Program-made: the position numbers and the translations under genes
NCBI GenBank assembly: GCA_951812975.1
Contig: CATOTC010000001.1
Span: 1,396,001-1,460,000, forward strand
Direction of reading: 5' to 3'
DNA from: an uncultured Acidimicrobiales bacterium
GTDB taxonomy: Bacteria > Actinomycetota > Acidimicrobiia > Acidimicrobiales > Aldehydirespiratoraceae
Length of the DNA stretch: 64,000 bases
Notes under the pieces: generated by a model
Told to the model about the DNA's origin: nothing
Seen by the model: the letters and a program-made list of their open reading frames with translations, nothing else
Databases searched by the model: none
Shown: in pieces, positions 39,973 to 47,957 of the stretch
Layout: each line of letters starts with the position of its first letter
How positions within the stretch are numbered: position 1 is the stretch's first letter

Positions 39973-42467
39973 TGGCGGATTGGAGGCTCGCGGTCGACAT
40001 CGGTGGGACGTTTACCGACGTTGTGCTGCTCGACGCCCACTCCGGCCGGATCGTCGTCGACAAGACCCTCACCACACCGGCGGCACCACTCGACGGGGTG
40101 CGCACCGGGTTGACGCAGCTGCTCGACCGCGCGGGCGTCAAACCCCAGGACATAACCACACCGATCGTTCACGCCACCACGCTCATCACCAACGCCCTGA
40201 TCGAGGGAAAGACCGGACGTGCCGCATTGGTCACAACGCAAGGGTTCGGTGACACGCTGCTGATCCGCGACGAGCACCGTTACGACATGTACGACCTGCA
40301 GATCGAGTTTCCGGCACCGCCGATTCCCCGGGATCTGACCTTCGAACTCGATGAGCGGACCATCGCCGACGGCACCGTCGACACCGAGCCGAGCGAAGCG
40401 GACCTCGAAGAGTTGACCCGACAGCTCCTCGACGCCGAGGTCGAGTCGGTTGCCGTCTGTCTGCTCAACTCCTACGTCAACGCGACCAACGAGCAGACAG
40501 TTGCCGCCCACCTGCGCCAGGCCCTGGGAGTTCCCGTCTGCATATCCGCGGAGATCTCGCCGCAGATCCGCGAGTACCCGCGAATGACCACAACTGCCTG
40601 CAACGCAGCCAGCATGCCCGTCATCGGTCCATACCTCGATGAACTCCAAGAGTGGCTGTCGGCGGAGGGTTTCGGCGGTTCGGTGCTGATGATGCTGTCC
40701 AATGGCGGGGTCGTGTCGGCCGCCGATGCTGCCCGCGGGCCGATCCGCCTGGTCGAATCGGGCCCCGCGGCCGGTGCGCTCGCGGGGAGCTGGTTCGCGA
40801 AGCGGCTGGACATCAAGCGCCTGCTGTGCTTCGACATGGGCGGCACGACTGCCAAGGCGTGTCTGATCGAACACGGAGAGCCTGAACTGACCAACACCTT
40901 CGAGGTCGCCCGCGCCTACCGGTTCAAGAAGGGGTCGGGCTATCCCGTGTCGGTGCCCTCGGTCGACCTCGTCGAGATCGGGGCGGGCGGCGGGAGCTTG
41001 GCTCGGGTGGACCAGTTCGGCCTGCTCAAGGTCGGTCCTTCCTCGGCTGGCGCTGACCCGGGCCCGGCCAGCTACGCCCTCGGCGGAACCACACCGGCGG
41101 TCACCGACGCGGATGTGATTCTCGGCCTGCTCGACCCCGACGCCTTCCTCGGCGGTGACATGCCGCTCGACGCATCGCTCGCCGACACTGCCACCAAGTC
41201 TGTGGCAGACGCGCTGAGACTCAGCCTGGTCGACACCGCGGCCGGGATACACGATGTGGTGAACCAGAACATGGCCGCAGCAGCGTCGATGCACGGCGTC
41301 GAGATGGGCATGGACCTTCGAGGCATCCCGCTCATCGCTTTCGGCGGCGCCGGCCCGGTTCATGCCTGTGGTGTGGCTGAGCTGCTCGAGTCTGACGAAG
41401 TGATCTTCCCGGTCAACGCCAGCGTCCTGTCTGCCTTCGGAACGCTTGTTTCGCCCGTTCGAATCGATCTCGCCCGCTCGATGCCCCGGCTGATCAACTC
41501 GGTCGACCCCGCCGAGCGCGACGAACTGCTTGCTGAGTTGCGTGACGAAGGACGGCGGGTGCTTCGAGCCGCAGGGGTGCCCGACGACGCGATCGTGTAC
41601 CGCTACGGGGTCGATGCCCGTTATGCGGGGCAGGGGAACGAGATAACCATCTGGGTTGGTGAAGGCGACTCCTGGCCCGCCGATCAAGCCCAAGTGGTCG
41701 AAGCCTTCGAAGCCGAATACCGCCGGATCTACGGGATGACGATTCCCGATGTGGAGGTGGAGGCCATCACCTGGCGGTTGTCAGTCTCCGCCCCGCCCAC
41801 GTTGCCTACGCCGGGCCCAACCGGAGCCGCCTCAACAACACCCCCACCCACGTTGCCTACGCCGGGCCCAACCGGAGCCGCCTCAACAACACCCCCACCC
41901 ACGTTGCCTACGCCGGGCCCAACCGGAGCCGCCTCAACAACACCCCCACCCACGTTGCCTACGCCGGGCCCAACCGGAGCCGCCTCAACAACACCCCCAC
42001 CCACGTTGCCTACGCCGGGCCCAACCGGAGCCGCCTCAACAACACCCCCACCCACGTTGCCTACGCCGGGCCCAACCGGAGCCGCCTCAACAACACCCCC
42101 ACCCACGTTGCCTACGCCGGGCCCAACCGGAGCCGCCTCAACAACACCCCCACCCACGTTGCCCGCGCCGGGCCCAACCGGAGCCGCCTCAACAACACCC
42201 CCACCCACGTTGCCCGCGCCGGGCCCAACCGGAGCCGCCTCAACAACACCCGCGCCGTTGCCGAGCCGCAGCCGGCCGATCGTGTTCGGGCGGGGAGACC
42301 CGGCGATCGACACACCTGTGTACGACCGCAGCGAACTCGCAGTCGGGGCCAGGTTCAACGGTCCCGCGGTGGTCGAAGAACGCGAGACCACCTCGGTCAT
42401 CCGCCCTGGTTGGGCTGTTGAGGTCGCCGCCGACTTGAGCCTGATGGCAACAAGGATGCGGCCATGA
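39972..42467 (+). CDS. hyuA: Hydantoinase/oxoprolinase A-type subunit with a long repeat linker
   Basis: An 831-residue ATP-dependent hydrolase subunit of the HyuA/oxoprolinase/acetone-carboxylase beta family. The N-terminal actin-like fold starts WRLAVDIGGTFTDVVLLD. A second nucleotide-binding loop is FDMGGTTAKACLIEHG. FGGAGPVHACGVAELL marks the C-terminal part of the core (about residue 460). Residues 609-761 are nine copies of a 17-residue Pro/Thr-rich unit inserted before the C-terminal domain, which resumes at RPIVFGRGD. Homologues are about 680 residues, so the linker accounts for the extra length. It works with HyuB (ATGA overlap) to open a ring or carboxylate a ketone. Confidence 0.92.
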   Translation: MADWRLAVDIGGTFTDVVLLDAHSGRIVVDKTLTTPAAPLDGVRTGLTQLLDRAGVKPQDITTPIVHATTLITNALIEGKTGRAALVTTQGFGDTLLIRDEHRYDMYDLQIEFPAPPIPRDLTFELDERTIADGTVDTEPSEADLEELTRQLLDAEVESVAVCLLNSYVNATNEQTVAAHLRQALGVPVCISAEISPQIREYPRMTTTACNAASMPVIGPYLDELQEWLSAEGFGGSVLMMLSNGGVVSAADAARGPIRLVESGPAAGALAGSWFAKRLDIKRLLCFDMGGTTAKACLIEHGEPELTNTFEVARAYRFKKGSGYPVSVPSVDLVEIGAGGGSLARVDQFGLLKVGPSSAGADPGPASYALGGTTPAVTDADVILGLLDPDAFLGGDMPLDASLADTATKSVADALRLSLVDTAAGIHDVVNQNMAAAASMHGVEMGMDLRGIPLIAFGGAGPVHACGVAELLESDEVIFPVNASVLSAFGTLVSPVRIDLARSMPRLINSVDPAERDELLAELRDEGRRVLRAAGVPDDAIVYRYGVDARYAGQGNEITIWVGEGDSWPADQAQVVEAFEAEYRRIYGMTIPDVEVEAITWRLSVSAPPTLPTPGPTGAASTTPPPTLPTPGPTGAASTTPPPTLPTPGPTGAASTTPPPTLPTPGPTGAASTTPPPTLPTPGPTGAASTTPPPTLPTPGPTGAASTTPPPTLPTPGPTGAASTTPPPTLPAPGPTGAASTTPPPTLPAPGPTGAASTTPAPLPSRSRPIVFGRGDPAIDTPVYDRSELAVGARFNGPAVVEERETTSVIRPGWAVEVAADLSLMATRMRP
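41796..42254 (+). repeat. Nine tandem 51-bp repeats inside hyuA
   Basis: The unit (17 codons, PTLPTPGPTGAASTTPP) is repeated nine times. The first seven units are virtually base-identical, and units eight and nine differ by the change CCTACG to CCCGCG (Thr to Ala in PTLPAP). The last unit ends Pro-Ala rather than Pro-Pro. The unit length is a multiple of three, so copy-number changes keep the frame. Near identity at silent positions means recent expansion. Confidence 0.95.
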
Positions 42468-44050
42468 CAACGACCGGCACAGCGCAGGAAACCTTCGATC
42501 CGATCGAGCTGGAAATTCTCTGGCAGTCGCTGATCTCCACGGTCAACGAACAGGCCCGGGCGCTGCAGCGCTCGGCGTTCTCGCCGATCGTGCGTGAAGC
42601 GGGAGACCTGGCCAACGCGGTATTCGACCGCCGCGGGCGCATGGTCGCTCAGGCCGTGACCGGCACACCGGGCCACATCAACTCGCTCGCCATCGGCGCT
42701 TCGAAGATGCTCGAGGAGTACCCGCTCGATCAGATCGAACCGGGTGATGTGCTGATCACCAACGACCCGTACAAGACCGCCGGCCAGCTGCTCGACGTGA
42801 CGGTGCTCGTGCCTGCTTGGCGCAACGGACGCATCATCGCCTTGTTCGGCTCAACGATCCATCACACTGATGTGGGGGGTTACGGCATCGGCGCAGGTGG
42901 CCGCGACGTGTTCGAAGAGGGGCTGTGGATTCCCATCTGCAAGCTGATGAAGGGCGGTCAGCGCAACCCCGATGTGTGGAAGTTCATCCTCTCCAACGTG
43001 CGCCAACCCGACCATATGGCAGGTGACCTGCACGCTCAGATGGCCTCGGGCGAGGTGGGTGCGCAGAGGCTGTTCACACTCTGCGAAACGCATGGACTCG
43101 ACGACATCGAGGCGTTGGCCGACGAGATCATCGACCGCTCCGAACGAGCAACCCGCAAGAGCATTGAGGCTCTCCCAGCCGGGACCTACCACGCCGACGC
43201 GGTGCTCGACCTCGCCGATGCGAGTCGCATCAACATTGTTTGCTCACTCGAAGTCGACCCTGCCGCTGGTGAGGTCACGGTCGACTATGAGGGCAGCTCA
43301 GAGGCGTCGCCTTGGGGTATCAACGTGGTCATGAACTACACGCACGCCTACACCACCTTCACCGTCAGATCGGTTCTCAACCCCGACATCCCCAACAACC
43401 ACGGAAGCCTCGCGCCGATCAAGGTCAAGGCTCCAGAGGGCTCAATCGTCAACGCGGTCACACCCCAGCCGGGCACGGCGCGCCATGTGGTCGGCATGTT
43501 CCTGCCCAACGCCCTGCTCAAGGCGCTCGCACAGGTCCGGCCCGAGGCGGCAATGGCCGAAGGGTCGGGCGCGGTCTGGACGATGCAGGTCAACGGCAAC
43601 CACCCCGACGGCAGTCCGTTCATCACTGCGATGTTCACCTACGCGGGCGGCGTGGGAGCCCGCGCCACAAAACCGGGTCTCAATGCCTGTTCCTACCCGA
43701 CTGGGGTTTCGGCAGTGCCGATCGAAGTGGTGGAAGCGTCGGCTCCCATCAGGTTCTCGGAGAAATCGCTGCGACCCGGTTCCGGGGGCAGAGGAGCACA
43801 AACCGGTGGTTTGGGCCAAACGATCGAGTTCAGTGTCGACACCGAGAGGCCCTGGCAACTGAACGCTGTCACCAGCCGATTGGCAGACCCTCCCCTCGGC
43901 GTGTTCGGCGGAGAAGCGGGTGCCGCGGGCAGCTTCAAGATCAACGGTCAACCCGTGCAGACACAGGCCCGGATCACCCTCGACGGCAGCGACGTCATCC
44001 GGCTCGAACTCCCCGGTGGGGGAGGCTACGGAGCACCCGACGATGCCTGA
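42464..44050 (+). CDS. hyuB: Hydantoinase/oxoprolinase B-type subunit
   Basis: A 528-residue HyuB subunit. It begins with the FDPIELEILWQSLISTVNEQARALQRSAFSPIVREAGD signature. Family features include GTPGHINSLAIG, NDPYKTAGQLLDVTVLVP and the SEKSLRPGSGGRGAQTGGLGQTIEF stretch near the C-terminus. Together with HyuA it forms an ATP-dependent amide- or ketone-activating enzyme. It starts on the last bases of hyuA (ATGA), and its own end overlaps the ligase start by 8 bases, so expression is coupled. Confidence 0.93.
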   Translation: MTTTGTAQETFDPIELEILWQSLISTVNEQARALQRSAFSPIVREAGDLANAVFDRRGRMVAQAVTGTPGHINSLAIGASKMLEEYPLDQIEPGDVLITNDPYKTAGQLLDVTVLVPAWRNGRIIALFGSTIHHTDVGGYGIGAGGRDVFEEGLWIPICKLMKGGQRNPDVWKFILSNVRQPDHMAGDLHAQMASGEVGAQRLFTLCETHGLDDIEALADEIIDRSERATRKSIEALPAGTYHADAVLDLADASRINIVCSLEVDPAAGEVTVDYEGSSEASPWGINVVMNYTHAYTTFTVRSVLNPDIPNNHGSLAPIKVKAPEGSIVNAVTPQPGTARHVVGMFLPNALLKALAQVRPEAAMAEGSGAVWTMQVNGNHPDGSPFITAMFTYAGGVGARATKPGLNACSYPTGVSAVPIEVVEASAPIRFSEKSLRPGSGGRGAQTGGLGQTIEFSVDTERPWQLNAVTSRLADPPLGVFGGEAGAAGSFKINGQPVQTQARITLDGSDVIRLELPGGGGYGAPDDA

Positions 44051-45635
44051 GACCGCCCCTGTTCCAACGTTTTCGTCGGTTTGGGAGCGTGCAGTGCGCG
44101 CCCGGGCCGATGAGACGTTCTTGATCTTTGAGGACCCGAACTGCCAGGTGACACAGTGGACCTACCAGCAGTTCGATTCAGACGTCCAACGAGTCGCGGC
44201 TCGGCTTTATGCTGAAGGCGTTGGTGCTGGCAGCTGTGTTCATCTGGCCTTGACCAACTGTCCGACTTTTGTGGCGGTGTGGCTCGCGGCAAACCGGCTC
44301 GGCGCCTGGATCGTGCCAGCGGATCCGCTGGGCAAGGAACCCGAGTTCGCCGAACAGATCGAGCGCACGTGCCCCACTGTGGGCTTCTGCTCAACGAGTC
44401 GGATCACTCAGTATCGAGCCGCGGCGGCCAACGCGGCTGCTGTGGCCGCCGTGCCCGCTGTCCTGGCGGGGTCAACACCGGCTGAGCCAATGACCGTTAT
44501 CGAGATCGACGAAACCGACGCCTCATTTGCGCTGTTCGGTGAATCAGGTTTCAGTGCCTGGGCTGAACCGAAGCCGACCGACCTGGCCGCGGTGATGTTC
44601 ACCAGCGGCACCACCGGACGTCCCAAAGGGGTTTCAGTCACACAAGCCAACTACGCGTTCGCCGGAGAGGTCATGGCGCAAGCGGCCGGTCTCACCGCCC
44701 AAGACCGTCAGCTGGTTGTCTTGCCGTTGTTCCACGCCAACGCGCAGTACTACTCGTTCGCCTCCGCGATCTGGGTCGGAGCGTCTGTGGCGTTGATGCA
44801 CACCTTCTCAGCCAGCGGATTCCTACCCCAAGCAGCACGACATCAAGCCACCTGCGCAAGCCTGTTCGCGGCCCCGCTACGAATGATCCTGGCTCGAGGG
44901 GGGCCAGTCGAAGGACTGCGACTGAGGCATTGCTGGTTCGCCCAGAACTTGGCTGAAGACCAGTACCAGACAATCTGTGACTGGTTCGGTTGCCGTCCCC
45001 GCCAGCTGTACGGCATGACAGAAACCATCCCGGCAGTGCTCACAGACGAACCGACCAACCCTCGTCCCGACTCGATGGGCTTCGTCACCCGCGGCTGCGA
45101 AGTCGAGATCCACGACTCCAACGGAGCGCGCTGCGCCGACGACGAACTCGGCGAGGTCGTGGTCAGAGGAACACCCGGCATCACCATCTTCGCGGGCTAC
45201 TTCGAGGACCCCGCGACTATTGCTGCCAACTATCGCGGCGAGTGGTTCCGCACCGGCGACCGGGCTCGGCGCGGCGGCGAAGGCCGCTTCTTCTTCGACG
45301 GTCGCCGTTCCGATGTGCTCAAGGTCGCCGGTGAGAACGTGTCGACCGTTGAGATCGAGTCGGTGCTGTGCGCGCACCCGCTGGTGTTGGAAGCATCGGT
45401 TGTCGGCGCTCCCGACCCGATCCGTGACGAAGTGCCGATGGCGTTTGTCGTTGCGGCCGACGCCGCGAATCCCCCCGAACCCGAGGACCTGCTCAAATGG
45501 TGTGACGGCCGCCTTTCCAAGCACAAGCAGCCCAGAGGAGTCACCATGCTTTCAGAACTCCCCCGCACCAGCGTCGGCAAGATTCGCAAGTTCCTGTTGG
45601 AAGATTCAGTGCAACAAGGAGTTGGTGTCTCATGA
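44043..45635 (+). CDS. AMP-forming acyl-CoA synthetase/ligase
   Basis: A 530-residue ANL-family ligase. The P-loop is MFTSGTTGRPKGVS, the adenine-binding region reads YGMTETIPAV, and EWFRTGDRARRGGEGRFFFDGR carries the hinge and adenylate-binding aspartate. A catalytic lysine is in TSVGKIRKFLL. It activates a carboxylic acid as AMP ester and transfers it to CoA. The substrate is not predictable but is probably a breakdown product formed by the upstream oxygenase and HyuAB. ATG 44043 overlaps hyuB by 8 bases; its stop overlaps the next Rieske gene by 4 bases. Confidence 0.92.
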   Translation: MPETAPVPTFSSVWERAVRARADETFLIFEDPNCQVTQWTYQQFDSDVQRVAARLYAEGVGAGSCVHLALTNCPTFVAVWLAANRLGAWIVPADPLGKEPEFAEQIERTCPTVGFCSTSRITQYRAAAANAAAVAAVPAVLAGSTPAEPMTVIEIDETDASFALFGESGFSAWAEPKPTDLAAVMFTSGTTGRPKGVSVTQANYAFAGEVMAQAAGLTAQDRQLVVLPLFHANAQYYSFASAIWVGASVALMHTFSASGFLPQAARHQATCASLFAAPLRMILARGGPVEGLRLRHCWFAQNLAEDQYQTICDWFGCRPRQLYGMTETIPAVLTDEPTNPRPDSMGFVTRGCEVEIHDSNGARCADDELGEVVVRGTPGITIFAGYFEDPATIAANYRGEWFRTGDRARRGGEGRFFFDGRRSDVLKVAGENVSTVEIESVLCAHPLVLEASVVGAPDPIRDEVPMAFVVAADAANPPEPEDLLKWCDGRLSKHKQPRGVTMLSELPRTSVGKIRKFLLEDSVQQGVGVS

Positions 45636-46798
45636 GCGTGCTGAACAGCGACCTGCTGGCACGGCTCGACGCCTCGACCAACGAAGTCTCCGCTGCAGTG
45701 ACCCTTCCGCCGGAGATCTACACCTCCGCGGAGTTCCTCTCGTTTGAGACCGACGCGCTGTACATGAAGGAATGGCTGTGCGTCGGCCGGGCTGAACGGA
45801 TCGCCGACGCAGGCGACTGGTTCACCGTCAACCTCGTGGGTGAGCCGTTGATCATCGTCCGCGACAAGCAGGGAGCCGTCCGGGCGATGTCGGCGGTGTG
45901 CCAGCACCGGGCCATGCAGGTGTGCGAGGGCGAAGGCAACAGCACAACCTTCAAATGCCCCTACCACCACTGGAACTACGCACTCGACGGACGCCTGTTG
46001 GGCGCACCCGCAATGGAACGTACAGAAGACTTCAACAAATCCGAGTGCGGGTTGCCCCAGCTCAAGGTTGAGGAATGGCTGGGTTTCGTGTTCGTGAACT
46101 TCGACCCGGAAGCCGCACCGCTGGGGCCGACCCTGAGCCGCTATGAACCGTTCCTTGAGAACTACGACCTCGCCAATGCGGTGTGTCCCGGCACTTTCAC
46201 CCTCGAGGGGATGCCCTGGAACTGGAAGGTCATGTTCGAGAACTTCAACGACGGCTACCACGCCAACAGGCTCCACCAGTTCGTGCAGGACTTCTGCCCG
46301 TCGAGCATGTCGGGTTTTCCGGTGCCGTGGTCCGACGACTCCAATGTCATCTTCCGCACCGCCGGGTACACCCATATCGACGGCGGGTTCAACGCCACGC
46401 ACCGCGTCATCATGGACGTCTTCCCCGATCTCACCGAGGAGGAGCGCACCCGGTCGACCTTTGCGCTGATCCCGCCCACGTTGTGTTTCGGCACCGCGCC
46501 CGATCAGTGCTTCTTCTTTCTGGTTCGACCAACCGGAGCAGAGTCCATCGATGTGGAGATCGGCTACATCTTCCATCCCTCCGCGCTGCAGGACCCGCTC
46601 TTCGAGCACAAGATGGCTCTATCGGACGCCGGCGTGCAGGTGTTCGTCGCCCAGGACCAGGACGCCACCACCAAGGTCCAGAGGGGTCTGCGTTCCAGGT
46701 TCGCACCACGGGGCCGCTACTCCTGGCAGGAGGAGAGCCACATCCAATTCAACCGCTGGCTGGTCCAGCGCTACCGCAAATCCTGGCCGAACACCTAG
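45632..46798 (+). CDS. Rieske dioxygenase large subunit
   Basis: A 388-residue oxygenase. The Rieske domain has CQHRAMQV and CPYHHWNY with a standard 16-residue gap. The catalytic domain has FENFNDGYHANRLHQ, giving aspartate or asparagine and two histidines for the iron. The style (MKEWLCVGRAERIADAGD) resembles quaternary-amine demethylase and ring-hydroxylating groups, so removal of an N-methyl group is possible. It ends the enzyme part of the train; 46 bases later a BMP-type binding protein begins. It is a distant relative of the protein at 55228. Confidence 0.9.
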   Translation: MSVLNSDLLARLDASTNEVSAAVTLPPEIYTSAEFLSFETDALYMKEWLCVGRAERIADAGDWFTVNLVGEPLIIVRDKQGAVRAMSAVCQHRAMQVCEGEGNSTTFKCPYHHWNYALDGRLLGAPAMERTEDFNKSECGLPQLKVEEWLGFVFVNFDPEAAPLGPTLSRYEPFLENYDLANAVCPGTFTLEGMPWNWKVMFENFNDGYHANRLHQFVQDFCPSSMSGFPVPWSDDSNVIFRTAGYTHIDGGFNATHRVIMDVFPDLTEEERTRSTFALIPPTLCFGTAPDQCFFFLVRPTGAESIDVEIGYIFHPSALQDPLFEHKMALSDAGVQVFVAQDQDATTKVQRGLRSRFAPRGRYSWQEESHIQFNRWLVQRYRKSWPNT

Positions 46799-46844
46799 GA
46801 CCAGTGCCTAGGAGCCGTCAAGTCCCATTAAGGAGGGGAATCCA

Positions 46845-47957
46845 ATGCAAACCAAAACCCTAAGAAAACCACTTCAACTGTTGACGTTGTTGTTGGCCTT
46901 CACGCTGATCGCGGCCGCTTGCGGAGACGACGATGACAGCAGCGAGCCAGCGCCGACCACAACCACGAGTGCGATCGTTGCGGCGTTCGACAGCGATGGT
47001 GACGGGACCGTCACCATCGGGGTCGCGGCCGCTGGCCCGCGTGATGACAACGGATATTACCAGTCGCTGGTGAACTTCGCCGAGCAGTACTCCGCCGACA
47101 ACGGTTTCGCTCCTCCGATCGTGTCGGACAACATCGGCGCAGCCGAGGCCGCCCAAGCTCTTTCAGACTTGGCGCAACAGGGTGTCGACATCTTGATGGT
47201 CGGCGCTTCCGAGATTGCCGAGCCGCTACCCGATCTGACCGAGCAGTACCCCGACATCTTCTGGTACTGCAACTGCGGCGCAGGGTTCCAGGAGCTGCCC
47301 GGTCTGGCGCAAGCAACCGACTGGGGGTCACCGATCCACTACACCGCAGGTGTGGCCATGGCGGGCATCCTGCAGGACCACGGTGGCGACAAGGCGGTGT
47401 TCCTCGGCTGTTGTGACATCAACTTCGAGCGCGAGGCGTACAACGCCACGGTTTTCGGACTCCAGTCCGTCGATCCCAATCTGACCATGGAGTACGTCAG
47501 CACTGGTGACTTCCAGTTCGACTTCAACAACTCAGCCAACGCCACCGCGGCACTCACCAACGCCATTTCCAACGGTGTCACGCTGGCCTACGCCTATCTC
47601 GGCGGCGCGCTGGAGGCCGTCGGCCAACTCGCGACCGATGAGGGTGTAGCCGTATTCGCCGCAGGGCCGGCAGACGTGTGCGAGCGGGACGATGGAATCA
47701 ACTGGACCGGCAGCATCGTCTTCGACGGCGGCGTGTACGCGAGAGAAGCGCTTCCGTTGATCATCGCAGGCGACCTTGCAGAGGGCTCGACCTACCAGTT
47801 CCCGACCGAACCCGGCCTCAACGGCGCGCTGCTGTGCGACGCACCAGCCGACGCTCAGGCTCTGCTCGATGAAGCCTTCGGACTGATCGCTTCATTCGAT
47901 GGTGAACTGCTCGGAGCGCTTGGAGAGATTTCAGGCGAGGCATACTCAGGCGGGTGA
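46845..47957 (+). CDS. BMP-family ABC importer substrate-binding lipoprotein
   Basis: A 370-residue lipoprotein with a lipobox (LIAAAC, Cys26) and a Thr/Asp/Glu-rich linker. The mature part reads VTIGVAAAGPRDDNGYYQSLVNFAEQY, the N-terminal strand-helix of PnrA/BMP-like binding proteins, which usually carry nucleosides, autoinducers or related heterocycles. GTGA overlap with the next gene and a following set of two-domain ATPase plus two permeases complete the transporter. AAGGAGGGG lies 6 bases before the ATG, so this part may also be translated independently. Confidence 0.9.
   Translation: MQTKTLRKPLQLLTLLLAFTLIAAACGDDDDSSEPAPTTTTSAIVAAFDSDGDGTVTIGVAAAGPRDDNGYYQSLVNFAEQYSADNGFAPPIVSDNIGAAEAAQALSDLAQQGVDILMVGASEIAEPLPDLTEQYPDIFWYCNCGAGFQELPGLAQATDWGSPIHYTAGVAMAGILQDHGGDKAVFLGCCDINFEREAYNATVFGLQSVDPNLTMEYVSTGDFQFDFNNSANATAALTNAISNGVTLAYAYLGGALEAVGQLATDEGVAVFAAGPADVCERDDGINWTGSIVFDGGVYAREALPLIIAGDLAEGSTYQFPTEPGLNGALLCDAPADAQALLDEAFGLIASFDGELLGALGEISGEAYSGG

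Noticed and set aside
39597-41693. 698-residue minus-strand open frame
   Set aside because: Antisense of cupin and hyuA; low-complexity shadow of high-GC coding with no recognisable domain.
41796-42254. CRISPR-like array
   Set aside because: Units are contiguous and identical with no spacers, and they are in frame with a conserved protein.
41729-42676. A 315-residue minus-strand open frame and other-frame frames over the hyuA repeats
   Set aside because: They stay open because the 51-base unit is free of stops and a multiple of three in length; hyuA is the real gene with proper flanking domains.
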